This document shows positions 23,176 through 31,831 of a stretch of 64,000 bases of DNA, piece after piece (positions within the stretch are counted from its first letter, which is position 1; every line of letters starts with the position of its first letter). Both the position numbers and the translations under genes were made by a program. The notes under the pieces were generated by a model. The model was not told the origin of the DNA, did no database searches, and worked only from the letters and a program-made list of their open reading frames with translations. This stretch comes from Archangiaceae bacterium (GTDB taxonomy: Bacteria > Myxococcota > Myxococcia > Myxococcales > Myxococcaceae). The stretch lies in NCBI GenBank assembly GCA_016714225.1, contig JADJNS010000001.1:682001-746000 (forward strand), given 5' to 3'.

Positions 23176-23363
23176 GCTCGACGGTGACAGCAAGAGCGTG
23201 CCCAGCCCCAACCGTGCGTCACGGCGAGCTTCGACCTGTCCACCCGGGTGGACGTCGTGCACGACATTTCTCAGGCAGCGAGAGCCACCTCGAGGTCGAA
23301 CGCTGCATTTTTTGTCGATTGCGCCTCTCGCCTGGCGAGAAGCGTCAACTGCAGACGACAGCG

Positions 23364-23900
23364 CTAGCTGTGCAGTCTTCGCTTCATCTCGTCGAGCTGC
23401 GAGCGCAGGCTGCCGTCGTAGGTCTGGCTGCCCACGGTCGCGGTGGCGCCGCCGATCAACGAGGGGTCTTCGCGCGTCTCGAGCACCACGTTCTTCTGGG
23501 TGAGCTTCTCGAGCGCGCCCTCGAGCGCCTTCACCTGCGAGGCGTAGAGCTTCTTGGCGCTGGTGACCCGGCCGCGCACCCGGCCCATGCGCACGTCGAC
23601 CAGGTCGCGGTACAGGCGGGCGATGTCGGGCAGCGCGACGAAGCGGCCGCGCTCGGTGAGCAGCTTGAGGGTGCTGGCGAGGGCGGGGTTCACGTTGCCC
23701 GCCGCGGAGATCAGCTTCTCGACCACCGCGCGGCGCTGCGAGACGGTGTAGATGGGGTTGTTCACCACGTCTTTGAGCTCGTCGCTCGACTGCAGGGCCT
23801 GCACGAACACCTCGAGCTGCTGCAGCACGTCGTCGGCAGAAGCCCCGGCTGCTTCGAGCAGCGCGCGGGCATAGCGGCGGGCGATGGAAACGTTCACCAT
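23364..23900 (-). CDS. atpH: F1F0 ATP synthase delta subunit (orphan)
   Basis: A 178-residue protein with the delta/OSCP family signatures: VSIARRYARALLEAA at the N-terminus, LLTERGRFVALPDIARLYRDLVD in the middle, and the C-terminal LIGGATATVGSQTYDGSLRSQLDEMKRRL, which is the strongest family block. It links the F1 head to the peripheral stalk. The ATG at 23900 was chosen by family N-terminus. No other atp gene is adjacent, so it has been separated from the usual atpBEFHAGDC order. An Hsp70 gene diverges on its upstream side. Confidence 0.95.
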   Translation of the reverse strand: MVNVSIARRYARALLEAAGASADDVLQQLEVFVQALQSSDELKDVVNNPIYTVSQRRAVVEKLISAAGNVNPALASTLKLLTERGRFVALPDIARLYRDLVDVRMGRVRGRVTSAKKLYASQVKALEGALEKLTQKNVVLETREDPSLIGGATATVGSQTYDGSLRSQLDEMKRRLHS

Positions 23901-23964
23901 GGCCCGCGCCTGTAGCACAGGGCGGCCCCAGCTCAAGCGGTGCCGATGGCCGTCGGTTTCCGCC

Positions 23965-23970
23965 TAGACT
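23965..23970 (+). promoter_or_regulatory. Candidate -10 box for the Hsp70 gene
   Basis: TAGACT ends 11 nt before the ATG at 23982, predicting a leader of about 4 nt. No sigma-32-type or CIRCE heat-shock element is visible between the divergent genes. Confidence 0.45.
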
Positions 23971-23981
23971 GCGGCACCCTG

Positions 23982-25787
23982 ATGGAACCGGTCATCGGCA
24001 TCGACCTCGGCACCACCTACAGCGCCGTCGCGACAGTAGAAGGCGGCAAACCGATTCTCATTCCCTCGCGGTCGGGGCAGCGGCTCACCCCCAGCATCGT
24101 CGGCTTCACCGCGATGGGAGAGCGGGTCATCGGTGAGATGGCCCGGGTGCTGGGCGACGAGGCGCCCGACCGGGTCGCGCCCGCCACCAAGCGCTACATC
24201 GGCCGGCGCTTCACTCCCGAGCTCGCCGCCGCGGCCAAGAGCGTGGTGCCGTACCCGCTGCTCGCCGGGCCCAACGGTGAGGTGCGCCTCAAGCTCGCCG
24301 GCAAGGTGCTGCCCATCACGCAGATCAGCGCGATGATTCTGGGCGAGCTCAAGCTCGACGCCGAGGTGCACTTCGGCCGGCCGGTGAGCAAGGCGGTCAT
24401 CACCGTGCCCGCCAACTTCGACGACGCGCAGCGCAACGCCACCCGCGACGCCGCGCGCATCGCCGGGCTCGACGTGCTGCGCATCATCAACGAGCCCACC
24501 GCCGCAGCGGTCGCCTATGGCCTGAGCCAGGGGTTCAAGGGCCGCGCGCTGGTGTTCGACCTGGGGGGCGGCACCTTCGACGTCAGCATCATGGAGCTCG
24601 AGGCCGGCGTCTTCGAGGTGAAGGCCACCGGCGGCGACCCGCAGCTGGGCGGTGACGACTTCGACAACCGCATCGTGCAGTGGCTGCTCGCGCAGGTGCC
24701 CGAGCCGTACGGCGAGCTGGTCGGCAAAGACCGGCTCTCGATGCAGCGGCTGCGCCACGCCGCCGAGCGGGCCAAGCGCGCGCTCACCGAGCGCACCGAG
24801 TCGTTCATCTCGGTGCAGGACCTGGGCGACCACCAGGGCGACGACCGCAAGACCACCCACGTCGACACCGCGCTGACCCGCGATTTCTTCGAGAGCCTCT
24901 CCGAGCCGCTGATCAAACGCTGCGTCGACGTGTGCATGAAGGTGATGACCGACGCGAAGCTCACCCCGAGCCAGATCGACGCGGTGATGCTGGTCGGCGG
25001 CATGACCCGCGTGCCGATGGTGCGCAAGCTGGCGCTCGAGTTCTTCGGCAAAGAGCCGGTCGGCGGCATCAACCCCGACGAGGTGGTGGCGCTGGGCGCG
25101 GCGGTGCACGCCGCCGAGCTGCACCAGAAGCAGGGCGCCGCGCTGCTCATCGACGTCGCGACCCACTCGCTCTCGGTGGGCGTGCTGGGCGGCGCGGTGC
25201 GCAAGCTCATCTCGAAGAACACCCCGGTGCCGGCCACCGCGAGAGAGATGTTTCTCCCCGGCAAGGCGGGGCAGGGCACCGCGCGCATACCGGTGTTCCA
25301 GGGCGAGAGCGACTGGTCAGACGAGTGCAGCAAGCTCGGTGAGGTGCTGCTCACCGACCTCACCGTGGTGCGGCGCGAAGACGTGCCCATCGAGGTGACC
25401 TTCGAGCTCTCGAACGAGGGCACGCTCACGGTGCGCGCGGTCGACACCACCACCGGTGTGGGCGAGGCGCTGAAGATAGACGCGCGCACCGCGCTGCAGC
25501 CGGGCGAGGTCGAGAAGCTGACGCAGGAGCAGGGCGACTACCAGCAGAAGCAGGGCGAGAAAGACAAGGTCACCGCCATCGAGAGCTTCCCCCGCATTCT
25601 CGACAAGGCCGAGAAGCTGGTGCGGCTGCTCGAGAAGAGCGCCGAAGAGAACCCCAGCGAAGACGCCACCACCGCGGTGGGTCAGATGCGGGTGCTGCTC
25701 GACCAGGGCCGCGCGGCGGTGAAGATGAAAGACACCGCGCGCATGGCCGAGGTGACCCGCATGCTCGAGCGGCTGGTCAGCGGGTAG
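23982..25787 (+). CDS. dnaK: DnaK/Hsp70-family chaperone
   Basis: A 601-residue Hsp70. ATPase motifs: phosphate-1 loop GIDLGTTYSAVA (6-17), connect-1 NEPTAAAVAYG (Glu171), phosphate-2 FDLGGGTFDVSIMEL and the adenosine loop VGGMTRVPMVRKL. The substrate-binding domain follows from about 385. It is somewhat shorter than E. coli DnaK (638) and lacks the usual acidic/Gln-rich tail, ending in a helical segment. It is not next to grpE or dnaJ, so it is likely one of several paralogues; myxobacteria carry many, including SglK in motility. The start was chosen at MEPVIGIDLGTTYS. The symbol denotes the family only. Its stop overlaps the convergent small gene by 11 bp. Confidence 0.93.
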   Translation: MEPVIGIDLGTTYSAVATVEGGKPILIPSRSGQRLTPSIVGFTAMGERVIGEMARVLGDEAPDRVAPATKRYIGRRFTPELAAAAKSVVPYPLLAGPNGEVRLKLAGKVLPITQISAMILGELKLDAEVHFGRPVSKAVITVPANFDDAQRNATRDAARIAGLDVLRIINEPTAAAVAYGLSQGFKGRALVFDLGGGTFDVSIMELEAGVFEVKATGGDPQLGGDDFDNRIVQWLLAQVPEPYGELVGKDRLSMQRLRHAAERAKRALTERTESFISVQDLGDHQGDDRKTTHVDTALTRDFFESLSEPLIKRCVDVCMKVMTDAKLTPSQIDAVMLVGGMTRVPMVRKLALEFFGKEPVGGINPDEVVALGAAVHAAELHQKQGAALLIDVATHSLSVGVLGGAVRKLISKNTPVPATAREMFLPGKAGQGTARIPVFQGESDWSDECSKLGEVLLTDLTVVRREDVPIEVTFELSNEGTLTVRAVDTTTGVGEALKIDARTALQPGEVEKLTQEQGDYQQKQGEKDKVTAIESFPRILDKAEKLVRLLEKSAEENPSEDATTAVGQMRVLLDQGRAAVKMKDTARMAEVTRMLERLVSG

Positions 25788-26103
25788 TGAGGTCGACGCG
25801 CAGCGCCCGCGCCAGGTCGGCCGCGCGCATGCCGGCCGCCTGAAGCTGCAGCACCTCGGCGGCGGTGATGACGTTGGCGCCGAGGCCGTAGCGCTCGGTG
25901 AGGCTGGCGCGGGCCTTGGCGACGGCCAGGGCGGGCGTGGTGGGCGCGTCGCCCTGGGGGCTGTAGCGCAGGAACAGGTCGACCAGGCCGCGCTGCTGCG
26001 AGGGCACCCGGCCCTCGTCGACGGCCTGCTGCACCTCGGCGCGGGTCATGTTCGCGAGGTCGAGCGGGGCGAGGCGGGTCTCTGTTCTTCCGATGCGGCT
26101 CAT
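25777..26103 (-). CDS. Small hypothetical protein
   Basis: A 108-residue helical protein with the pattern LANMTRAEVQQAVDEGRVP, LVDLFLRYSPQ and VITAAEVLQLQAAGMRAADL. It has no cysteines, export signal or known domain. GGAGAGCAC before the ATG at 26103 is a good ribosome site and settles the start over one at 26145. It starts 17 bp after the SCP2-like gene ends, so the pair is probably an operon. Confidence 0.7.
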   Translation of the reverse strand: MSRIGRTETRLAPLDLANMTRAEVQQAVDEGRVPSQQRGLVDLFLRYSPQGDAPTTPALAVAKARASLTERYGLGANVITAAEVLQLQAAGMRAADLARALRVDLTTR

Positions 26104-26120
26104 GTGCTCTCCAGTTTGTT

Positions 26121-26480
26121 TCAGCCCTTCGACTTCGCGTCCCACCCCAGGTCTACGGTGGGCGGGCGCAAGATTCTACCGAAAGCCTCGAGCAACTCGA
26201 AAGCGCTGCCCGCGGCGACGACTTCCCGGCGTTGCACTGCCTCGGCGGTGTCGAGGGTGCCGTTCACGAAGGCGTCGAAGGCGCGGCGGGTGAACGTGAG
26301 GCGCAGCTCGGAGCCCGGCTCGAGGCCCTTCTTCACCGGCTCCTCGGTGCCGAAGCGAAAGGTCCACTGCCCCGCTCCGCGAATGTCGAAGCTGATGCGC
26401 CCCTGGGTCTGCAGAAAGTCCATGAACGAGCGCGCCACCATGTTCGGCAGGGCGACCTCGAAGAAGCGCTTCGGTTCCAA
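26121..26480 (-). CDS. Small SCP2-like protein
   Basis: A 119-residue protein with an SCP2/sterol-carrier-like pattern: GRISFDIRGAGQWTFRFG, a short variable strand, then SELRLTFTRRAFDAFVNG and a C-terminal helix. SCP2 folds bind acyl-CoA or lipid; the ligand is not known here. The only start that keeps the domain intact is TTG at 26480; an in-frame stop lies 13 nt further upstream. It is the first gene of a two-gene operon with the small gene at 25777. Confidence 0.72.
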   Translation of the reverse strand: MEPKRFFEVALPNMVARSFMDFLQTQGRISFDIRGAGQWTFRFGTEEPVKKGLEPGSELRLTFTRRAFDAFVNGTLDTAEAVQRREVVAAGSAFELLEAFGRILRPPTVDLGWDAKSKG

Positions 26481-26515
26481 GCGGCGCGACAGTTAGCGCG
26501 TTCGCGCTGGGGGCG

Positions 26516-27466
26516 CTACCGGACCTGAAAGCAGTACAGGTGCCGTACGTTGAGGCAGGTCGCCGCCATGCCGCTGCTGGTCCACGTGGTGGTGGCGGTG
26601 GCCGAGCCGAAGGTGGCCGTGGCCGCGGTGTCGCTCCAGTTCTTGCAGTTGGCGCCGCTGGGAGCGCCGCCGGTGTTGGTGCCCGTCCACACGGTGCCGG
26701 TCACCGGGCGGCCGCGCTCGTCCTGGTCGAGTGGCAAGGTGGGCGCACCGCGGAGCGCCGCGACCGAGGGGAACACCACGTTGCGGCTGGTGCTGGCGAC
26801 GTCGCCCACCACCCAGCGCGCGTCGAGGTTCGGGGGGAACCGGGTCAGCACCCCGGCGTCGAGGCCGGAGACCCACGCGACGTAGGTGCCCGGGAGCCCC
26901 GCGTCGGCCGCGGTCGCCTGGCAGAACGCGTCGGCCCTGGCCACGCTGCCGAAGCTCGGCCCGGCGTTCGCCGACGTGACGAACACCCGAAAGGTGCTGG
27001 TGGTGGTCGAGCCTCCATCCGAGCCTCCACCCGAGCCGCTGGTCCCGCCCGCAGCGCCGCCGCCCGCGCCGCCCGCGCCGCCGGCCGAACCTCCGCTGCC
27101 GCCCGAGGTTCCGCCGAGGCACCCGCCGGCAGAGCAGGTGGTGCCCAGGCTCGCGCAGTCGATGCAGAAGGCGCCGCCCTGACCGCAGGCCTGGTTCACC
27201 GCGCCGCCCTGGCAGCGGCCCTCGGTGTCGCAGCAGCCGTTGCAGTTCTCGGCGGTGCAGCGGGTGGTGCACAGCCCCGAGGCGCACGCGCGCGCCGAGG
27301 GGCAGGCAGCGCAGTCGGCGCCGTTTCTGCCGCAGGCGGTGTCGTCGTCTCCGGTCACGCACGCGCCCCGGGAGTCGCAGCACCCGCCGCAGGTCGCCGG
27401 GCCGCACGGGCCCTGGGGCGTGCAGGTGGCGAGCGAGAGCAGGCAGACGATGAGGGCGAGCCGCAC
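26516..27466 (-). CDS. Lectin-fold (DUF1554-like) lipoprotein
   Basis: A 316-residue predicted lipoprotein (lipobox LSLATC, Cys15). Residues 18-120 hold three Cys-rich modules of the type CGGCCDxxGxC...CGxxGxxCxxC. A Gly/Ser linker at about 120-155 follows. The C-terminal 160 residues look like the C-type-lectin/endostatin-like domain of DUF1554: FRVFVTSANAGPSFG, ADAFCQATAADAGLPGTYVAW, a Trp/Gly-rich middle, and CLNVRHLYCFQVR at the end. Probably a surface-exposed binding protein. The GTG start at 27466 is supported by the TAACCT box 6 nt upstream. Confidence 0.87.
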   Translation of the reverse strand: MRLALIVCLLSLATCTPQGPCGPATCGGCCDSRGACVTGDDDTACGRNGADCAACPSARACASGLCTTRCTAENCNGCCDTEGRCQGGAVNQACGQGGAFCIDCASLGTTCSAGGCLGGTSGGSGGSAGGAGGAGGGAAGGTSGSGGGSDGGSTTTSTFRVFVTSANAGPSFGSVARADAFCQATAADAGLPGTYVAWVSGLDAGVLTRFPPNLDARWVVGDVASTSRNVVFPSVAALRGAPTLPLDQDERGRPVTGTVWTGTNTGGAPSGANCKNWSDTAATATFGSATATTTWTSSGMAATCLNVRHLYCFQVR

Positions 27467-27472
27467 GGGGTC

Positions 27473-27478
27473 AGGTTA
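27473..27478 (-). promoter_or_regulatory. -10 box, leaderless lectin-fold lipoprotein
   Basis: The minus strand reads TAACCT, exactly 6 nt before the GTG at 27466. Transcription would start on the start codon itself. The same hexamer is seen at 63919. Confidence 0.5.
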
Positions 27479-27564
27479 GTACGGTCGGCCTGCAGTTCGT
27501 GCCTTGCTGGGCCGCTGCCGCAAAAGGCTACTCAGCGCATGTCGGCTTTGTTAGCCCGGCTTGC

Positions 27565-28290
27565 ATGCGCGGGCTCGTTCTCGTCGTCGTGCTGGGCTGG
27601 TGCGGCTGCCAGAAGGGGCAGGTCGACGCGGGCGCCGGCGCACCGTTGCGCATCGCCGCGGCGGCCGACCTCTCGCGCGCGTTCGAAGAGCTGGGGCAGA
27701 AGCTTCAGCCCGCGCCGGTGTTCACCTTCGGCGCCTCGGGGCTGCTGGCCCGGCAGCTCTCCGAGGGCGCGCCCTTCGACGTGTTCGCGGCCGCCAACGT
27801 GGGCTTCGTCGAGCAGGCCCACCAGGCGGGAGCCTGCGACGCCGCGCAGCCGTTCGCGCGCGGGCGCCTGGCGGTGTGGAGCAAGGCAGGCGGCGTCGGC
27901 CTCGAGCAGCTCGGCGACGAGAAGCTCACCCGCATCGCCATCGCGAACCCCGAGGTGGCGCCGTACGGCAAGGCGGCGAAAGAGGCGCTGCTCGCCGCCG
28001 GCCTGTGGGAGAAGGTCGAGAAGCGCCTGGTCTACGGCGAGAACGTGCGCCAGGCCCTGCAGCTCGCGAAGACCGGCAACGTCGAGGCGGCGCTGGTGGC
28101 CGACGCGCTGGTGGCAGGAGAGAAAGAAGCGGTGGTGGTCGACGCGGCGAGGCACCAGCCGCTGGTGCAGGCGCTCGCGGTGTGCAGCCACGGCGGCAAC
28201 CGCGCCGGCGGCGAGGCGTTCGCGAAGCTGGTGCGCTCGGTCGAGGGCCAGGCGGTGCTCGAGAAGTACGGGTTCGAGCCGCCGCCGTGA
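27565..28290 (+). CDS. modA: Molybdate-binding protein ModA
   Basis: A 241-residue periplasmic substrate-binding lipoprotein (Cys at 13 and 15 after VVVLGW) of the ModA family. Signatures: LRIAAAADLSRAFEELGQ (oxyanion-binding first strand and Ser), FTFGASGLLARQLSEGAPFDVFAAA, and PYGKAAKEALLAAG. It captures molybdate (or tungstate) for import by ModBC. The start was chosen at the lipoprotein Met (27565). The TGA overlaps the GTG of modB. MogA, which uses molybdenum cofactor precursors, is at 15.5 kb. Confidence 0.95.
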   Translation: MRGLVLVVVLGWCGCQKGQVDAGAGAPLRIAAAADLSRAFEELGQKLQPAPVFTFGASGLLARQLSEGAPFDVFAAANVGFVEQAHQAGACDAAQPFARGRLAVWSKAGGVGLEQLGDEKLTRIAIANPEVAPYGKAAKEALLAAGLWEKVEKRLVYGENVRQALQLAKTGNVEAALVADALVAGEKEAVVVDAARHQPLVQALAVCSHGGNRAGGEAFAKLVRSVEGQAVLEKYGFEPPP

Positions 28291-28952
28291 ATTTCGAGCC
28301 GCTGGCCCTCTCGTTTCAGGTGGCGCTGCTCGCCGCGCTGGTGGCGGGAGTCGTGGGCGTGGGCGTGGGCGGGGTGATGGCGCGCACCCGCTTCGTCGGC
28401 AGCGGGCTGCTCGACGCGCTGTTCACCGCGCCGATGGTGCTGCCGCCCACCGTGCTCGGCTACTACCTGCTGGTGGCGCTGGGGCGGCAGAGCGTCATCG
28501 GGCAGGCGTACGAGCAGCTCTTCGGCTCGCCCATCGTCTTCACCCGGGTGGGCGCCGTGGTGGCGGCGTCGGTCGCGGCCTTCCCCTTCGTGGTGAAGAA
28601 CGCGCGGGCCGCGCTCGAGGCGGTCGACGTGCGGCTCATCGGCGCGGCGCGCACCTTGGGGGCTTCGCCCGCGCGGGTGTTCTTCACCGTCGAGCTGCCG
28701 CTGAGCGTGGGGGGCATCGCCTCGGGGGTGACGCTGGGCTTCGCGCGCGCGCTGGGAGACTTCGGCGTCACGCTGATGGTGGCCGGCAACATACCGGGCC
28801 TCACCCGCACCGCGTCGCTCGCCATCTACGACGCGGTGGAGGGGGGCCGCGACGCCGACGCGGCGGGGCTGGCCGCGGTGATGGTGGCGCTGGCGGTGGG
28901 CCTGTTGTGGTCGGTGAACCGGCTGACCCGGCCGAGGCGCCATGGGTTCTGA
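28287..28952 (+). CDS. modB: Molybdate ABC transporter permease ModB
   Basis: A 221-residue permease with about five membrane helices and the conserved cytoplasmic EAA loop (RLIGAARTLGASPARVFFTVELPL, about 112-135) that contacts ModC. PMVLPPTVLGYYLL is the ModB-type helix 2 and GFARALGDFGVTLMVAG the next family block. The GTG start (28287) overlaps the modA stop. The stop lies 11 bp into modC. Confidence 0.95.
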   Translation: MNFEPLALSFQVALLAALVAGVVGVGVGGVMARTRFVGSGLLDALFTAPMVLPPTVLGYYLLVALGRQSVIGQAYEQLFGSPIVFTRVGAVVAASVAAFPFVVKNARAALEAVDVRLIGAARTLGASPARVFFTVELPLSVGGIASGVTLGFARALGDFGVTLMVAGNIPGLTRTASLAIYDAVEGGRDADAAGLAAVMVALAVGLLWSVNRLTRPRRHGF

Positions 28953-29550
28953 GCTGTTCGTCACCGCCCGGGTGAAGGGCCGGCTCGACGTCGAGGGCCT
29001 CACCGTGCCGCCCGGGGTGACGGTGCTGTTCGGGCCCTCGGGCGCGGGCAAGTCGACCTGCCTGTCGGTCATCGCCGGGTTGCTCGAGCCCGACTCGGGG
29101 GTGGTGAAGCTGGGAGACGTGGTGCTGTCGGCGTTGCCGCCGCACCGCCGGCGGGTGGCGCTGGTGTTTCAGTCGCTGGCGCTGTTCCCCCACCTCGACG
29201 CGCTGTCGAACGTGGCGTACGGGGCGCGCTCGAGGGCCGAGGCGCTGCGCTGGCTCGAGCGCACCCGCGCCGCGCACACCGCGTCGCGGCGCCCCGCCGA
29301 GCTGAGCGGAGGAGAAGCGCAGCGGGTGGCGCTGGCCCGCGCGCTGGCCTCGGAGCCGAAGGTGCTGCTGCTCGACGAGCCGTTCTCGGCGATGGACCTC
29401 AAGCTGCGTCGCGAGCTGGGCGCCGAGCTGCTCGAGGTGGTGCGCGGGGTGGGGTTGCCCACGGTGCTGGTGACGCACGACGCAGAAGACGCGGCGGCGT
29501 TCGGCGACCGCCGGGTGCGCCTCGAGGCGGGGCGGGTGACCCTCCTCTGA
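28942..29550 (+). CDS. modC: Molybdate ABC transporter ATPase ModC, minimal form
   Basis: A 202-residue ABC ATPase: Walker A GPSGAGKST (31-39), Q-loop FQSLALF, signature LSGGEAQRVALARAL, Walker B VLLLDEPF and the H-loop His in VLVTHDAED. E. coli ModC has about 350 residues with a C-terminal MOBE (molybdate-binding) domain; that domain is absent here. Intracellular molybdate feedback through ModC is therefore unlikely (inference). It overlaps modB by 11 bp and ends immediately against the convergent sigma-factor gene with zero bases between stops. Confidence 0.93.
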   Translation: MGSELFVTARVKGRLDVEGLTVPPGVTVLFGPSGAGKSTCLSVIAGLLEPDSGVVKLGDVVLSALPPHRRRVALVFQSLALFPHLDALSNVAYGARSRAEALRWLERTRAAHTASRRPAELSGGEAQRVALARALASEPKVLLLDEPFSAMDLKLRRELGAELLEVVRGVGLPTVLVTHDAEDAAAFGDRRVRLEAGRVTLL

Positions 29551-30402
29551 TCAGTGCAGCACGCGGCTCTCGGTGAGCAGCGCCTTCTTGATGCGCACCT
29601 TGAGCTTCGACTCAATCTGCCGCAGCCGCTCGCGCGAGAGCGAGAAGCCCTTGCCCAGCTCGGCCAGGGTGACGTCGCCCTCGTCGGCCAGCAGCCGGTG
29701 CTCGAGCACCGCGCGCTCGCGGGGGTCGAGCCTTTCCCAGAGGCCCTCGACGACCTTGCGCACCGCGACGTCGCGCTGCCGCCGCGCGGTGAGCTCTTCG
29801 GGGCCTTCGCTCAGGTCGGGCAGCAGCTCGCCGCGGGTCGAGTCGCTCTCTTCACCGGCGTGCTCGTCGAGCGAGACGTCGCCCGCCTGCAGCCGCGCGC
29901 TGTGTGAGCGAATCTGCTCGACGGTGAGGCCGAACTGCTTGGCCAGCAGCGCGTCGATGGTCTCGGAGTCGGGCCCCAGCCGCGCCTCGAGCCGGGCGCG
30001 CGCGCTGCGCAGCTTGAAGAAGAGCTTGGCGCCGACCGCCCCGGTGGCGGCGGTGACGATGCTCTTCTGCCTCAGTACGTAGGCGAGCATGAAGGCGCGC
30101 ACCCAGAAGGCCGCGTAGGTGCGGAAGCGCACGTTGCGGTCTTCGAAGCGGTCGACCGCGCGGAGCAGACCCATGTTGCCCTCGGCCATCAGCTCTTCCA
30201 GCGGCACGCCGTAGCCCTTCAGGCGCCGGGCGGTGTGGGTCACCAGGCCGAGGTGGGCCTCGACCAGTTGCTCCAGGGCCGACCGATCTTTACGAGCCTG
30301 CCACGCCTTGGCGAGGCGCATCTCCTGCTCTGCCGTCAGCGCTGCCTTGTTCAGTCGAGCCGACCGCTGCTCGAGCCAGGTCCGTTCGTTCGTTGAATTC
30401 AT
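29551..30402 (-). CDS. RpoH-like alternative sigma factor
   Basis: A 283-residue sigma-70-family factor with regions 2, 3 and 4. Region 2 contains LVTHTARRLKGYGVPLEELM, GNMGLLRAVDRFE and RFRTYAAFWVRAFMLAYVLR. A linker with RpoH-box-like residues follows, then region 4 with LDPRERAVLEHRLLADE, TLAELGKGFSLSRERLRQIESKL. There is no region 1.1, and length and layout fit the RpoH/SigB-SigC group, which in Myxococcus xanthus acts in heat shock and development. The 91 bp upstream (30403-30493) are AT-rich, with TACAAT on the minus strand (30429-30434). It lies on the same strand just downstream of rtcB. Confidence 0.93.
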   Translation of the reverse strand: MNSTNERTWLEQRSARLNKAALTAEQEMRLAKAWQARKDRSALEQLVEAHLGLVTHTARRLKGYGVPLEELMAEGNMGLLRAVDRFEDRNVRFRTYAAFWVRAFMLAYVLRQKSIVTAATGAVGAKLFFKLRSARARLEARLGPDSETIDALLAKQFGLTVEQIRSHSARLQAGDVSLDEHAGEESDSTRGELLPDLSEGPEELTARRQRDVAVRKVVEGLWERLDPRERAVLEHRLLADEGDVTLAELGKGFSLSRERLRQIESKLKVRIKKALLTESRVLH

Positions 30403-30493
30403 GGGCAGAGAATGACCATGAACGAATCATTGTAAAACTAGATAGTTTCTCGCACATACATCGCTTTGCTCAATGTTGGAAAGTGACCGCTGA

Positions 30494-31819
30494 TCAGTCG
30501 TTTCCCTTGATGCAGGCGATGGGGGTCAGCCGCTGGTGCACGGTGGCGAGGCCGGCGAGCTCGACCGACTGCAGCACGTCGTCGAGGTTCTTGTAGCAGG
30601 GCCCCGACTCGTCGAGCGGCGTGTGGCGGGTGTTCAGCAAGATGCCCTTGCCGGCCATGCGGCGGTCGGTGTCTTTCTGCGAGAGCTCGCGGCGCGCGGC
30701 CGAGCGCGAGAGCCGTCGACCGGCGCCGTGGTTCACCGAGTAGAGCGACTCTTTCGCACCGGCTTCGGCGAACAGAATCGCGCTGCCGGTCTCCATCGAG
30801 CCGGGAATGAGAATGGGGTGGCCGGTCTCTTCCCACGCGGTGCCGTGGAGCGCGGGGTGCCCCTTGGGGAAGGCGCGGGTGGCGCCCTTGCGGGCCACGA
30901 AGCGGCCGCCCTCGCGCTGAATGAGGTTGTGCGAAATCTCGTAGTAGACGCTGGCTTCACCGCCGAACACCGCCTCGAGGGCCTCGCAGACCGCCTCGGC
31001 GATCAGCAGCCGGTTCACGATGGCGAAGTTGGCCGCCATGTTGTGCAGGTTCCAGTAGTCGCGGCCGATGGGCGAGTCCCAGTCGAGCCAGACCTGGTCT
31101 TCGCTGCGGCTCTTGAGGCCGAGCAGCTGCGCGCCGCGCACGAAGAACTCCTTCGCGATGTTCCAGCCGAAGCCGCGGCTGCCGGTGTGCAGCATCACCC
31201 AGACCTTGCCGTGGGCGTCGACCTGCATCTCGCAGAAGTGGTTGCCGCCGCCCAGCGAGCCGAGCTGTGAAGCCTTCTGCAGCGCGCGGCCGGGCACGTC
31301 GGTGCGGTCGTCGTCGACCGGTATGCAGGTGCGCTCGGTGACGTCGCTGGCGTGGTGGCGCAGCGCCTTGGCGCCGTGGCGAATCACCTCGGGGAACTGC
31401 TTCTTCGAGATGCGGGCGCTGCCCGGCTGGCCCACCCCGATGCCGATGCGGCGCTGGACCTCGTCGAGCCACCTTCGGCGCTGCGCCACGTCGGCCACGT
31501 CGTCGCCGGTGAGCGAGGTCGACAGCTGCACCATGCCGCAGCCGATGTCGTAGCCGGCCGCGGTGGGCAGCAGCACGCCCTCGGTCTCGATGGCGGTGCC
31601 GATGGGCACGCCGTAGCCCACGTGGCAGTCGGGGGTGAGCACCACCCGGGTCGCCCCGGGGAAGCTGCAGGCGTTCACCACCTGCGCGAGCACCTCTTCT
31701 TCGACCTCGGCCAGCAGCGGGCCCGAGAGAAAGAGGTGCGCGTCGCAGCGCATGCCCTTGTTTTTGGGCAAGACGTGGTGACCCGGGGAGATTTGTTCCA
31801 GCGTCTGCTTCCAGCTCAT
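30494..31819 (-). CDS. rtcB: RNA-splicing ligase RtcB
   Basis: A 441-residue RNA ligase that joins 2',3'-cyclic phosphate or 3'-phosphate to 5'-OH RNA ends using GTP and Mn2+. Metal and guanylate sites are clear: TPDCHVGYG (Asp64, His66), GYDIGCG (Asp91, Cys94), SLGGGNHF (His194), LHTGSRG (His211) and SVNHGAGR with the guanylated His364. It can repair broken tRNA and rRNA. No RtcA cyclase or RtcR regulator is present nearby. It sits 91 bp upstream of, and codirectional with, the RpoH-like sigma gene, suggesting a stress context (inference). Confidence 0.97.
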   Translation of the reverse strand: MSWKQTLEQISPGHHVLPKNKGMRCDAHLFLSGPLLAEVEEEVLAQVVNACSFPGATRVVLTPDCHVGYGVPIGTAIETEGVLLPTAAGYDIGCGMVQLSTSLTGDDVADVAQRRRWLDEVQRRIGIGVGQPGSARISKKQFPEVIRHGAKALRHHASDVTERTCIPVDDDRTDVPGRALQKASQLGSLGGGNHFCEMQVDAHGKVWVMLHTGSRGFGWNIAKEFFVRGAQLLGLKSRSEDQVWLDWDSPIGRDYWNLHNMAANFAIVNRLLIAEAVCEALEAVFGGEASVYYEISHNLIQREGGRFVARKGATRAFPKGHPALHGTAWEETGHPILIPGSMETGSAILFAEAGAKESLYSVNHGAGRRLSRSAARRELSQKDTDRRMAGKGILLNTRHTPLDESGPCYKNLDDVLQSVELAGLATVHQRLTPIACIKGND

Positions 31820-31831
31820 GGCGGCGAGTCG

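Noticed and set aside
23290..23350. Possible terminator near the T-run at 23308 and TCTCGCC/GGCGAGA stem
   Set aside because: The stem has a loop too small to form well and the T-run is on the wrong side for atpH on the minus strand.
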